Below are positions 54,123 to 63,781 of a stretch of DNA of 64,000 bases, piece by piece (positions within the stretch are counted from its first letter, which is position 1; the number at the start of each line of letters is the position of its first letter). The notes beneath the pieces are model-generated. The model was not told the DNA's origin. It ran no database searches and was given only the letters and a program-made list of their open reading frames with translations. This stretch comes from Acidiphilium sp. 37-60-79 (GTDB lineage Bacteria > Pseudomonadota > Alphaproteobacteria > Acetobacterales > Acetobacteraceae): NCBI GenBank assembly GCA_002279355.1, contig NCBV01000001.1:62001-126000 (forward strand), in the 5' to 3' direction. Position numbers and translations under genes: made by a program.

Positions 54123-57100
54123 TTAATCAGTCGTCGCCGCTGCCTCCACTGCCAACCGGGTCAACGCTGCCATTGAGGTAGCGCCGGTTTTTTGCATGAT
54201 CGCAGCACGATGAACCTCAACCGTGCGCGCACTAATCCCAAGCCGATGCGCAATAACCTTACTGGAATGCCCTTCGAGTAACACATCAAGCACATCGCGC
54301 TGCCGGGGCGTCAACTCGCTCAACCGCTTCACCGCCGCCATATGGACCGCTAGGCGACCCGAATGGTCATGCCCCGCCTCGACAGCGCGCGCGATGCGCG
54401 CCAACAGATCATCCGGATTGACCGGCTTCTCGATAAAATCAGCCGCCCCGGCTTGCAACGCCGCCACCGCCACCATCGCGTCGCTCACCCCAGTTAGCAT
54501 CACCGCCGGCACCATATCCCCTGCCCCCCGCAATCGCCGCAGCAAATCTAGCCCCTTCAACCCCGGCAGCATCACATCAATCAGCAGGCAATAATCCCCC
54601 CCTGGCTGATAGGCGGCCAAAAACGCCTCGGCACTCTCAAAATCCGCCATGCGCCAACCATCCGCACTCAGCACCTCACGCAACGCCGCACGCACCGGCG
54701 CGTCATCATCAATGACCATCAACCTGGTGCTGCGAGTCGGCGAAACTGGCGCGCGCACTGCCCCCACCGGCAATGCGCGCGCCACCGCACCAGTCAGCAT
54801 GTCCAACGATACCGGTTTGCTAAAATGGCTACAGCCTTCCGCTTCGATCACCGCGACAACATCGGCCAATATATCGCCGGTCAGTATAATCGCGGGCACT
54901 TTGCGGCCAATCGTGGCGCGCAACGCCCGCACCGCCTCAATGCCGTTCATCCGGTGCGGCAAATTATAATCCGACAGCACCAAATCCGGCCACGCTCCAG
55001 CACCCACCGCCGCCACCGCCGCCGCCCCATCACCCACCGCGACGACCCGATGCCCCTCACCAACCATGGCCATCTCGAACAAGTCACGCAAATCGGGATC
55101 ATCCTCAATCACCAAAATCAGCGCGACATATTTTTCCCCACCGGGCATCGGCAATGCGGGCACCGCGACTGCATCGGGCGCTAACGGCAATGATGCTGAT
55201 GGAAAGGACAACGATACCGAAATCGGAACTGAAATGGAAAATACCGAACCCGAACCCTGGCGCGATCGCACCTGCACCGGCAAGCTCAGTAAATCGGTCA
55301 GGCGCCGTACCACCGCTAACCCCAAACCCAACCCCAATGTGCGGTCGCGCGCAGGATTATCGAGCTGATGATATTCTTCGAAAATCGATTGAAATTCATC
55401 GGCGGGAATCCCAATCCCGGTGTCCCATACCTCCAACCGCACCCGGTCCCCGTCGCGACGTGCTCCCACCAAAATACACCCTTTCCGGGTATATTTCATC
55501 GCGTTTGACACCAAATTGCGCAGAATTTGCATCAAGCGTTGCCGATCAGTCTCGATTGTCACGCTGCACGGCATCACCCGCAACTCCAGCCCACGGGCGC
55601 GCGCATCATCGCCAAACTCCTGGCGGAGCCGATCAAACACCGCATTAACGCTGAACTGGCTACTCGCCAGCTTCACCACCCCTGCTTCAATCTCGTTAAT
55701 ATCGAGCAAGGTATCCAACATACCCGTCATCACCGAGAGGCTTTGACCCATCCGTTCAACCAATGGCGCCGCAGAGCCCCCCGCCACCGCGCGCATCAGC
55801 AATCCGTGCTGCAAGGCCAAAGCGGCCAAAGGCTGGCGTAAATCATGGCTAGCCGACGCCAAGAATCGCGACTTGGCTAAATTAGATTGCTCAGCCTGCG
55901 TCGTTGCCGCCACCAACTCCGCCGCAATCCGTTTGCGCTCGGATACATCGATAAAGGTAATCACCACGCCCTCGACACCGCGCTGCTGGGTCCGATACGG
56001 CAACACTCGCCGAGTGAACCACGCTCCGCTCTGGCTTTGCACCTCGCGTTCAATCGGCTGCAACGTCTCTAACACCAGCCTTGCATCCTCGGCGAGGCGA
56101 CCATCGCTGGTCAAGGTCGCTAAATCGGCTAATGGGCGCCCAATGTCGCTCGGAATGACGGTAAATAATACCCGCGTCGCCGGGGTAAAAAACCGAATTT
56201 TTAACTCGACATCCAAAAATAGCGTAGCAAAATCTGTGCTATATAATATGTTCTGTAAATCGTTGGCGGTGGTGCGTTGGCGCTCCAGCGCCTCCTGTAG
56301 CTGACCATTCAGCGCCGTGAGTTCCTCGTTGAGCGACTGCAACTCTTCCTTCGAGGTCACTAACTCCTCGTTGGTAGATTGAAATTCCTCGTTGACCGAC
56401 AAGGCCTCCTCATTGATCGCCTTCTGGTCCTCGCTGGATAATTCCAAATCATGAATCGCGTCTAACAATTCAGAACGTGTTGCCGCCAATTCCCGCTCCA
56501 ACGCCTGGATCTGCAGCGTCTCGCTTTCGCCACGGTGCGATCGCCCAGGCCCCTTCAGTTTTGGCGCTTGAGTCGGCGTTGGCACAAAGCAAATCAACAG
56601 CAGCCCATCACCTTCGCCAGGAACCGGGCCAGGCACCGGCCGAACATCGATTGAATAGCTCGGCGCCGCGCCGCCTTGATCGATCGCTTCGCCGGCAACC
56701 ACCACCCGCGATTGCGAATCATTGGCCCGGCGGATCGCTGCGCGCAATTTAGCCCGCAGCGCGGGCCGTGCCATCGCCAACACATCATGCGACGCCGCTC
56801 CGGGTGCAATCTGCAAAAACTGATCAATCGGGCCAAGCGTATACAAGCTCTCATTATGCCGATTAATCAGCATCGCTGCGGGCGCGAACGCCTCCAGCAC
56901 TAACCGCCGACAAAGCTCACCCAAGCCCAACTCTGCCACAGGTGCGGTGCCGGTCACCGTGAGCGGCCCTCCGGCACGCAGCTGCGCCCGCCCACGTTCT
57001 CCAGGCAGCATCGGAACCCCCGGCACTCCGGGCCGACTCCGCCCGCTACGCCGATAAATCCGCTCGGCCTTTGCCACAGCATCGAACCCATGCTCACCGG

Positions 57101-58520
57101 CTCCTAGCGTCTCAGAACTGCCGAGGAGCAAAAAACCCCCGTCGCGCAAAGCAAAGTGAAACAATGCAATAATTTTAGCCTGAGCCTCTGGTCGTAGATA
57201 TATCAATAAATTCCGACAAGAAACGAAATCCAATCGCGAAAACGGTGGGTCGGCAAGCACGTCCTGCACGGTAAACACCACCATACCCCGCAACTCGGCG
57301 CTAATCCGATAATTTTGGTCCTCGCGGGTGAAAAACCGCTCGCGCCGCTCGGCACTAACCTCCGCTTCAATCGTCGCTTTATATAATCCCGCCCGCGCCT
57401 GCGCTATCGCATCCTGGTCAACATCGGAGGCAAAAATCTGCACCTTGATTGGCGCACCAATGGCACGGATGTGCTCGACCAGCAGCATTGCCAGCGAATA
57501 GGTCTCCTCGCCGGTGCTGCACCCGGCAATCCAAATCCGCAACGGCTGATGCGCCACGTGCGTGGCGACCAAAGTAGGAATAATCTGACTCTCCAACACA
57601 TCAAAAACCGGCTTATCTCGAAAAAATCCAGTCACATTGATTAGAAAATCTTTTGCCAACGCCTCAAGCTCGTCAGGATCATCCGCCAAACTCTTGGCAT
57701 AGTCAGCTATTGTAGGAGAATTTACCCCAGCCATTCCCATCCGCCGTTCAATCCGCCGCATCAGCGTGCCCGATTTATACAGGGAAAAATCATGTGCTGT
57801 TCGCTCGCGCAGCAATTCAATAATCGGCGATAGATCGTCCGGCGACGAAGTGCCTGCGGAAGCCGGCGTTGCTCCAGGACGATGCTGCATCAAGGCCGGG
57901 CCAATCGCTGCCAGTGGCAGTACCGCATCGACCAGGCCGGTGGCAATCGCACTCTGCGGCATGCCATCGAATTGTGCCTCCTCGGGCGCCTGGGCGATAA
58001 CATACCCACCTTGATCTTTGACCGCGCGCAACCCACCGCTTCCATCACTACCCGTGCCGGAGAGCACCACCGCAACCGCTCGCGCGCCATAATCCATGGC
58101 CAGGGAATGCAAAAACACATCAAACGGAAGCCGCATACCATGTGGATCGCTTGGCAAGCGCACCCGCAAAGCCCCGCGCTCAACGGTCAAATATCGGCCC
58201 GGCGGGATCACATAGACGTGTCCCGCTTCAATCATCATGCCCTCGGCAGCCTCGACAATCGGCAGGACTGTGTGGCGTGCCAGCAAGTTGGCCATCAAGC
58301 TCACATGGGTTGGATCAAGATGCTGCACCAAAATTAGCGCCAACCCGCTCGGGGTCGGCAAATGATCCAGCATACGGCCAAACGCCTCTAACCCTCCTGC
58401 TGAAGCGCCAGCGGCCACCACCGCAAATCCCGAGGCCAACGCTGGCTTTCCTGCCGTGCCTGTCGCTTTAACCGGAATACGCACCGCGATCACCCTCAAA
58501 ACCAATATTCTTGCTAGCAT
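54123..58520 (-). CDS. Fused CheB-CheR-PAS-histidine kinase-REC-REC-LuxR/FixJ HTH protein
   Basis: A 1465-residue one-polypeptide signalling chain. In order: CheB methylesterase about 30-215 with AGASAGGLEAF (Ser), LVQHLDPTHVS (His) and GTGSDGSGG (Asp); CheR about 235-500 with GCSTGEETYSLAM; a PAS-like part near 530-640; a coiled coil 665-745 (NEEFQSTNEELVTSKEEL); PAS near 755-865; HisKA FLASASHDLRQPL; HATPase with NLVSNAMKYT and DTGIGI; REC1 with LILVIEDDPDL and LVLSDYN; REC2 with RLMVIDDDAPV and CLLIDVMLPG; HTH with LTPRQRDVLDVLLEGHSSKVIAHRLGISARTVEVHRAAIMQKTGA. Start ATG 58520 or a later GTG near codon 12. Usually kinase and FixJ-like regulator are separate genes. Confidence 0.9.
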   Translation of the reverse strand: MLARILVLRVIAVRIPVKATGTAGKPALASGFAVVAAGASAGGLEAFGRMLDHLPTPSGLALILVQHLDPTHVSLMANLLARHTVLPIVEAAEGMMIEAGHVYVIPPGRYLTVERGALRVRLPSDPHGMRLPFDVFLHSLAMDYGARAVAVVLSGTGSDGSGGLRAVKDQGGYVIAQAPEEAQFDGMPQSAIATGLVDAVLPLAAIGPALMQHRPGATPASAGTSSPDDLSPIIELLRERTAHDFSLYKSGTLMRRIERRMGMAGVNSPTIADYAKSLADDPDELEALAKDFLINVTGFFRDKPVFDVLESQIIPTLVATHVAHQPLRIWIAGCSTGEETYSLAMLLVEHIRAIGAPIKVQIFASDVDQDAIAQARAGLYKATIEAEVSAERRERFFTREDQNYRISAELRGMVVFTVQDVLADPPFSRLDFVSCRNLLIYLRPEAQAKIIALFHFALRDGGFLLLGSSETLGAGEHGFDAVAKAERIYRRSGRSRPGVPGVPMLPGERGRAQLRAGGPLTVTGTAPVAELGLGELCRRLVLEAFAPAAMLINRHNESLYTLGPIDQFLQIAPGAASHDVLAMARPALRAKLRAAIRRANDSQSRVVVAGEAIDQGGAAPSYSIDVRPVPGPVPGEGDGLLLICFVPTPTQAPKLKGPGRSHRGESETLQIQALERELAATRSELLDAIHDLELSSEDQKAINEEALSVNEEFQSTNEELVTSKEELQSLNEELTALNGQLQEALERQRTTANDLQNILYSTDFATLFLDVELKIRFFTPATRVLFTVIPSDIGRPLADLATLTSDGRLAEDARLVLETLQPIEREVQSQSGAWFTRRVLPYRTQQRGVEGVVITFIDVSERKRIAAELVAATTQAEQSNLAKSRFLASASHDLRQPLAALALQHGLLMRAVAGGSAAPLVERMGQSLSVMTGMLDTLLDINEIEAGVVKLASSQFSVNAVFDRLRQEFGDDARARGLELRVMPCSVTIETDRQRLMQILRNLVSNAMKYTRKGCILVGARRDGDRVRLEVWDTGIGIPADEFQSIFEEYHQLDNPARDRTLGLGLGLAVVRRLTDLLSLPVQVRSRQGSGSVFSISVPISVSLSFPSASLPLAPDAVAVPALPMPGGEKYVALILVIEDDPDLRDLFEMAMVGEGHRVVAVGDGAAAVAAVGAGAWPDLVLSDYNLPHRMNGIEAVRALRATIGRKVPAIILTGDILADVVAVIEAEGCSHFSKPVSLDMLTGAVARALPVGAVRAPVSPTRSTRLMVIDDDAPVRAALREVLSADGWRMADFESAEAFLAAYQPGGDYCLLIDVMLPGLKGLDLLRRLRGAGDMVPAVMLTGVSDAMVAVAALQAGAADFIEKPVNPDDLLARIARAVEAGHDHSGRLAVHMAAVKRLSELTPRQRDVLDVLLEGHSSKVIAHRLGISARTVEVHRAAIMQKTGATSMAALTRLAVEAAATTD

Positions 58521-58573
58521 ATATTATTCCAATAAGCGATCACAATTCGTCCTTACCTCAATATTGAATATAG

Positions 58574-58602
58574 TTGTCGGTGAAATGACGCAAAATTATA
58601 AT
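58574..58602 (+). promoter_or_regulatory. Promoter of the slipin gene
   Basis: TTGTCG at 58574-58579, 17-base spacer and a perfect TATAAT at 58597-58602 in an AT-rich gap between the divergent kinase and slipin genes. Confidence 0.6.
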
Positions 58603-58710
58603 TAGACAAAGAAGTCTACGTAATTTCCGATGCTGCACCTGGTCATCAATTTGCGATATGGCTTTACTGGTTCCACCCGAGCAGCGCGTATCAACGACCG
58701 GAGAGCATCA

Positions 58711-59538
58711 TTGCACCAAGGCGAAACCAGCCTTTTTACAAGCTTTATCTTTATCATCGCGGTGATTGTCGTGCTCGGCGTGCTCGTGCGCGCCACGGTC
58801 AAAATCCTGCGCGAATATGAGCGCGGCGTGGTGTTTACACTAGGGCGCTTTCAACGGGTTAAAGGCCCCGGTTTTATCGTCCTGTTCCCATTTGTGCAGG
58901 AAATGGTCCGGGTCGATCTGCGCATCCAAGTCATCGAAATCCCCGCCCAGGATGTGATTTCCCGCGATAACGTATCAATGAAAGTTGACGCGGTGCTCTA
59001 TTTTAACGTGATTGATCCCGAGCGGGCGATCATCAAGGTCCAAAGTTTTCTACCCGCGACCGTGATGTTGGCACAAACCACTTTACGCGCAGTGCTCGGT
59101 CAGCATCCGCTCGATGAAATGCTATCGGAGCGAAAAAAATTGAGCATAGATTTACAAAATATTCTCGAAGGGCAAACCGAAGTCTGGGGGATCAAAATCA
59201 GCAACGTCGAGATCCGCACAGTGGAACTAACTGACAATATGATCCGTGCGATCGCCAAACAGGCCGAGGCCGAGCGCGATCGCCGCGCAAAAATTATCCA
59301 TGCCGAAGCCGAATTCCAAGCCGCGCAAACCCTGGTCGATGCCGCACAGATTCTGGCCAGCGTTCCCGCCGCAATCCAACTGCGCTACCTGCAAACCCTC
59401 ACCGAAATCGGCGCAGAGCAAAACACCACCGTGATTTTCCCCATGCCGCTCGATATTGTGAAGCCGTTGCTCAACTTGATCGAAGCAAAATCAACTGCAG
59501 CCCCGGCGCGCTCGCCTGAACCGGTGCCCGATCAATGA
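58711..59538 (+). CDS. Slipin (SPFH/band 7 membrane protein)
   Basis: A 275-residue stomatin-like protein from TTG 58711, which has GGAG eight bases before it; ATG 58630 in the same frame gives a longer start without ribosome site. One N-terminal membrane helix (FIFIIAVIVVLGVLV) is followed by the SPFH domain (EYERGVVFTLGRFQRVKGPG; IPAQDVISRDNVSMKVDAVLYFNV; GVWGIKISNVEIRTVELTDNM) and a helical oligomerisation tail. Slipins scaffold membrane microdomains and usually pair with NfeD; here an unknown membrane protein follows by ATGA instead. Confidence 0.88.
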   Translation: MHQGETSLFTSFIFIIAVIVVLGVLVRATVKILREYERGVVFTLGRFQRVKGPGFIVLFPFVQEMVRVDLRIQVIEIPAQDVISRDNVSMKVDAVLYFNVIDPERAIIKVQSFLPATVMLAQTTLRAVLGQHPLDEMLSERKKLSIDLQNILEGQTEVWGIKISNVEIRTVELTDNMIRAIAKQAEAERDRRAKIIHAEAEFQAAQTLVDAAQILASVPAAIQLRYLQTLTEIGAEQNTTVIFPMPLDIVKPLLNLIEAKSTAAPARSPEPVPDQ

Positions 59539-60017
59539 ACGCCACGCTCGCCACCGAATTCGATCGCTTCCTGTTCGCCCCGATTGGTGAAGGTTCGAAC
59601 GGCGTGTCAATCAGTGTCCTGTCCGCCCTGGCTCGGCAAAATATCGACCCATGGCAAGAGGCCGCCGAATTAGCACGAATGCCATCCAACGGCGCTATTG
59701 ATCGTCTGACCAGCCACATCACCACCCTGCCGGAACACGCCCATGGTGCTAACGCTAAAGCCATCGCACAACGCTGCATTGCCCTCCTGCCCAACCGCCC
59801 GATCATTGAGCGGCCAGGCGCGTTGATCAGCGCCAGCGCCGAGAAACTACCCCTCTTTAACACGGATTATTTAGTCGTGCCCCACCCCAAGGAAATTCTG
59901 TTCATCGTGGTGGTGTTGGTTGCCGCAAGCATCGGGTTTCACTATTGGGCCGCGCATAACGGCATGCCGTCCGCCCAGGCAACCTCCAGCCCAATCGTCG
60001 GGCTGCGCAAAAACTAA
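59535..60017 (+). CDS. Membrane-anchored protein of unknown function, coupled to slipin
   Basis: A 160-residue protein: a soluble N-terminal part (EFDRFLFAPIGEGSNGVSISVLSALARQNIDPWQEAAELARMP), then a C-terminal membrane helix (EILFIVVVLVAASIGFHYW). It is not NfeD. ATGA overlap with slipin suggests a functional link. No family recognised; the 206 bases after it carry the promoter of the next gene and nothing else. Confidence 0.65.
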   Translation: MNATLATEFDRFLFAPIGEGSNGVSISVLSALARQNIDPWQEAAELARMPSNGAIDRLTSHITTLPEHAHGANAKAIAQRCIALLPNRPIIERPGALISASAEKLPLFNTDYLVVPHPKEILFIVVVLVAASIGFHYWAAHNGMPSAQATSSPIVGLRKN

Positions 60018-60147
60018 TGCTTAGTTAGTTCGGGCGGACATCCGGCTCAAGTCCAAGCCAAGCGGCTAAGAGCGTCAATCGCCGGGTCAGCACCGCCGCT
60101 GCCAGCAAGCCCGGGCTGCATGCGATTCCTGCTCAAATCAAGATTCA

Positions 60148-60177
60148 TTGACAATTATTATCATAATGGAATAAAGT
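60148..60177 (+). promoter_or_regulatory. Promoter with Fur-like box before the metalloprotease-Hint gene
   Basis: TTGACA at 60148-60153 in an AT-rich stretch, with a weak -10 near 60171-60177 (ATAAAG/TAAAGT). GACAATTATTATCATAATG at 60150-60168 matches the 19-base Fur consensus at 14 positions by eye. GGAGG at 60211 is the ribosome site of the gene. The box could also be chance in AT-rich DNA. Confidence 0.35.
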
Positions 60178-60223
60178 TAATAGTATATCCATGAATTTAT
60201 GACAATAGTCGGAGGTTATCATC

Positions 60224-62176
60224 ATGGCCCGTCAGGTTATCGACAATCTCTCGCATGGCATTACGCTGACCACGACGTTCGAGACCCATCACAACCCCGC
60301 GTCGGCGACCAACAGTGACCTGATCGCGCTGCCCGCATCGACAAGCGCAGTCACCAGCCTGCTCTCGTTCGACACGGCCATGCCGATCATGCCCTCGGAG
60401 ACGGGCATCACGCTCCCATCGGGCTCGGCCGCGGCTGCGCCGCACGTCAGCAATGCAGCCAACAGCCAGCAGGCCCACATGTCGATTGCGGTGTATTTTG
60501 CCCCGGTCACAAACACCAATCAGGCGGTCATTCCCCCGAATATGCGCCAAACCATGATCGAAGCTGCAAATTATCTGGGCAGCCGCATCAATGATCCCGT
60601 TACCGTCACCATCGCGGCCCATGGCGTTACCAGCGGCCTTGCGGGCGGTGCGGCATATTTCGACCAACTGCCCTATTCATCGTTCATCAGCGAGATGGCG
60701 GCCCATGATCCGGCCGCCGTGAAATACTACCCGGCGACACTGCCCCCCGGCGTCTATGACGGCATCCAGGTCTCATCTGCCGAAGAACAAGCCTGGGGCT
60801 TGTCAGGGGGGGCTGGCCAGGTCGGTAAAATGGGCGTCAATGTCATGCAGCCGTTCTATTACGGCGCCGGCTCCAATGTGACATCGAATTCGTTTGATCT
60901 ATTTGGCATCGTGCTGCATGAACTCTCGCACGCGCTTGGCCGCGATATCCGCAATGGCGGCCCGATCACCTACTACAATACCGCGACATCGAAGACGGTG
61001 ACGGCCTATGATTTCAGCGCGGTGGATTTCTTCCGCTTTACCGCCCCTGGCGTGCTGCAACTCAACAACAACGCCTCGCTGGCCAGCAATGCCAAAGCGC
61101 CCTATTTTTCCGTCGATAACGGCAAAACAGCACTCGCGACCTTTGCGGGATCCGCGCGCACCGATTTCAATTATCTGCTGAACGATCCGTTCAACGGCTA
61201 CGCGGCCCCAGGCTATGCGAGCAATACGCTCACCCCGCTCGATACCACGGTACTGACCCTGATGGGTTTCAACATCAACTGTTTTGCCCAGGGAACGCGC
61301 ATTCTCTCGCGCGAAGGCGAGGTTCCGGTGGAGCGGCTGCGGCTGGGCGATGAACTGGTGCTGCATGGCGGTGGCACCGCGCCGATCTGCTGGATCGGCC
61401 GACGCGCCATCGAACCGGCCCGGCATCCGCAGCCCACGTGCGTGAACCCGATCCGCATCAAGGCCGGCGCCCTGATGGAGGGCGTGCCTCGCCGGGACCT
61501 GATACTCTCGCCGGACCACGCGCTCTATCTGGATGGCGCGTTGATCCCTGCCAAGGCGCTGATCAACGGCACCACCATCCGCCAGGAACAGCGCCGCTCG
61601 ATCAGCTATTTCCATATCGAGTTGCCGCATCACGGCATCCTCTATGCCGAGGGGACGCCCAGCGAAAGCTTTCTAGACACCGGCAACCGCGCCAATTTCG
61701 TCAATGGCGGCGCGCCCGTCGCCCTGCATCCGGATTTTGCGCAAACCATGCGCGAGCACGAGGGCTGTGCGCCATTTCATGAATCCGGCCCCATCGTGCA
61801 GGCCGTTCGGGAGCGGCTGCTGGCCCGCGCGCGGCTGAACCTGACCAGCGATCCAGCCATTACGCTGCGCAAGATGGCTGATGGCTCGGTTACGATCATC
61901 TCGCGCAGCGCCATACCGGGCCATGTATTGCCCGATCCCCGGGATCTACGTCGGCTCGGCGTTAAAATCGCCGCCATTTTGGTCGGTGGCGATCCCATTC
62001 CCCTCGATCATCCCGATCTATGCGATGGTTGGCACGGCCTGGAACCCGATGGCCGCTGGACCAATGGCCGCGCCATCATCCCCGCTCATCTCCTGAATGA
62101 CCGGACCCCTTCGGTGCAGCTCAGCGGAACCGCCCAGTATTCACGCCGCGTCCGCACACGCACGCAGGCGGCCTGA
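60224..62176 (+). CDS. Zinc metalloprotease-like protein fused to a Hint domain
   Basis: A 650-residue protein without signal peptide. Residues about 85-345 include GIVLHELSHALGRDIRNG, an HExxHxxG zinc site like that of NF038122-type or metzincin-related proteases, in which the third ligand is unclear (Asp two residues after the Gly). Residues about 355-515 are a Hint_2 domain: INCFAQGTRILSREGEVPVERLRLGDELVLHGG, WIGRRAIEP, LILSPDHALYLDGALIPAKALINGTTI and SFLDTGNRANFVNG. Cys at the domain start would allow self-splicing or cleavage. A further C-terminal ~130 residues follow. Secretion by a type I system is plausible but unproven. Confidence 0.85.
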   Translation: MARQVIDNLSHGITLTTTFETHHNPASATNSDLIALPASTSAVTSLLSFDTAMPIMPSETGITLPSGSAAAAPHVSNAANSQQAHMSIAVYFAPVTNTNQAVIPPNMRQTMIEAANYLGSRINDPVTVTIAAHGVTSGLAGGAAYFDQLPYSSFISEMAAHDPAAVKYYPATLPPGVYDGIQVSSAEEQAWGLSGGAGQVGKMGVNVMQPFYYGAGSNVTSNSFDLFGIVLHELSHALGRDIRNGGPITYYNTATSKTVTAYDFSAVDFFRFTAPGVLQLNNNASLASNAKAPYFSVDNGKTALATFAGSARTDFNYLLNDPFNGYAAPGYASNTLTPLDTTVLTLMGFNINCFAQGTRILSREGEVPVERLRLGDELVLHGGGTAPICWIGRRAIEPARHPQPTCVNPIRIKAGALMEGVPRRDLILSPDHALYLDGALIPAKALINGTTIRQEQRRSISYFHIELPHHGILYAEGTPSESFLDTGNRANFVNGGAPVALHPDFAQTMREHEGCAPFHESGPIVQAVRERLLARARLNLTSDPAITLRKMADGSVTIISRSAIPGHVLPDPRDLRRLGVKIAAILVGGDPIPLDHPDLCDGWHGLEPDGRWTNGRAIIPAHLLNDRTPSVQLSGTAQYSRRVRTRTQAA

Positions 62177-62189
62177 TCACCGCGATCAA

Positions 62190-63689
62190 TCAAACCGAAA
62201 TGATCTCCGGCTCCAGCCCAATCAGCGCCGCGAGGCGCGCTAGGCGTCGGTTGATCGCCTCACCGGCAAACACGCCGCTCGATGCGTCGAGCGTCAGGAT
62301 CAGACGTTCCGGCTTGGCGGCGAGCGACGCCGCAGCCAATAACGAAGGGGTGCCCGCCGACAGCGTGTAGGCGAGCCGGAGTGCCGCACCCAGCGCCTCC
62401 GCCCGGCGCGCCGCATCCATGGCGAGCAGACTCCGCGCCGAGGCCAAAAATCCGGCATCGCTCGCCGCCTCATAGCGGAGCGCCACCGTCAAAGCGAGAA
62501 AGGCCCGCGCATGGTGATCAAGCGCCACGCCCGTTTGCCGCAAGACCCGCAAATAAGCCTGCTCGGCCCGATATTCTGGATGTTCGTGATAGCCAATGTC
62601 GGAATACCAACAAGCCGCTTCACGCAAACGAAGCTGATTCGCGGTTTCGCTGGGAAACAGCGCCTTGGTCCATTCAATCAACACCTGCGGCAACCCCGGA
62701 TCGCGCACCGCGCCGATGGCCAAATCCCGCGCCGCAGCAATCAGTGGATCCTGCTCGCGCATCGCCTGTGGCAATTGCCGTAAAAACCAACCCTCCCGCA
62801 GCCCATTGGCGGAAAACACCACCCGGCCCGCGCCTGTTGCGCGCAGCAAGCGCCGCAAAATCACGGCAGCGAACGGCAAATCCTCAATTCGTCGGCGCGA
62901 CGCCCCGGGCATCCTCTCGATTAATTTCCGACTTGCCTCGCCCACCACCGCCGCCAAATCACGCGCCTCATCGCGCCCAATCGTGTAGTGATGCACCACC
63001 GCGAGCGGGTACGAGGTTTGTGCAATATGGATCCGCGCCAACGCCCGAAACGCCCCGCCCGAGAGATACAAATCCCCGCCAGCACCCTCCTGCGCAAACG
63101 GCACCGTCGCCAATTCCTCCTCAACGATGGCCCGCGCCCGCGCAGGCTCACCACCCGCCCGTTCCGCCAGGCGGATCACCCCAACCGGCAGCGTCGCCGC
63201 CGGGCCAATCACCCCATGCGCCAAACGCACCAGCTCCAACGAGCCACCACCCAAATCCGCCAAAATCCCATCCGCCGCAGGAATGCCGCACAACACACCC
63301 TCAGCCGATAGCCGCGCCTCCGCATCACCCGACAGCACCGTCACCGCCAAATTCGGCACCTCGCGGCCAATCCGCGCGACAAACTCAGCCCCGTTCGCGG
63401 CATCGCGCACCGCCGATGTGGCCAACGCCTCAAACGGCGCGGCACCCATCGCCGCCGCAATGGTCGCATAGCGGCGCAGCACCACCATCGCCTCATCCAT
63501 CGCTGCCGGCTCCAGCCGGTTGGTATGGATCAAGCCGCGCGCGAGCCGCAGCACCGCCTTTTCATTGAAAATCTGCACAGGGTTGCGCGATTCACCCTCA
63601 AACACCACCAGCCGCACCGAATTGGACCCAAGGTCCACCACCGCGCGCCGCAAGCGCCGCCCCGTCATGTCGCTCTGTCGATCCTGCAT
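62190..63689 (-). CDS. ppx: Exopolyphosphatase / Ppx-GppA family
   Basis: A 499-residue ASKHA phosphatase: RRAVVDLGSNSVRLVVFEG, ATSAVRDAANGAEFVARI, ILADLGGGSLELVRLA and LPVGVIRLAE are the phosphate and Mg sites, the latter half the C-terminal helical HD-like domain. It degrades polyphosphate or pppGpp. Start taken as ATG 63689 with a GGA eight bases before; TTG 63728 or ATG 63668 are possible. With ppk1 and ppk2 it completes the polyphosphate cycle. Confidence 0.9.
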   Translation of the reverse strand: MQDRQSDMTGRRLRRAVVDLGSNSVRLVVFEGESRNPVQIFNEKAVLRLARGLIHTNRLEPAAMDEAMVVLRRYATIAAAMGAAPFEALATSAVRDAANGAEFVARIGREVPNLAVTVLSGDAEARLSAEGVLCGIPAADGILADLGGGSLELVRLAHGVIGPAATLPVGVIRLAERAGGEPARARAIVEEELATVPFAQEGAGGDLYLSGGAFRALARIHIAQTSYPLAVVHHYTIGRDEARDLAAVVGEASRKLIERMPGASRRRIEDLPFAAVILRRLLRATGAGRVVFSANGLREGWFLRQLPQAMREQDPLIAAARDLAIGAVRDPGLPQVLIEWTKALFPSETANQLRLREAACWYSDIGYHEHPEYRAEQAYLRVLRQTGVALDHHARAFLALTVALRYEAASDAGFLASARSLLAMDAARRAEALGAALRLAYTLSAGTPSLLAAASLAAKPERLILTLDASSGVFAGEAINRRLARLAALIGLEPEIISV

Positions 63690-63781
63690 GCGATTTCCAT
63701 AGCCCAATAGCCCGCCCTTGAACACCAATTCGCCGATATCGTGACATCACGTCGTTACATAGGATGCATAAGCATGTTCAT

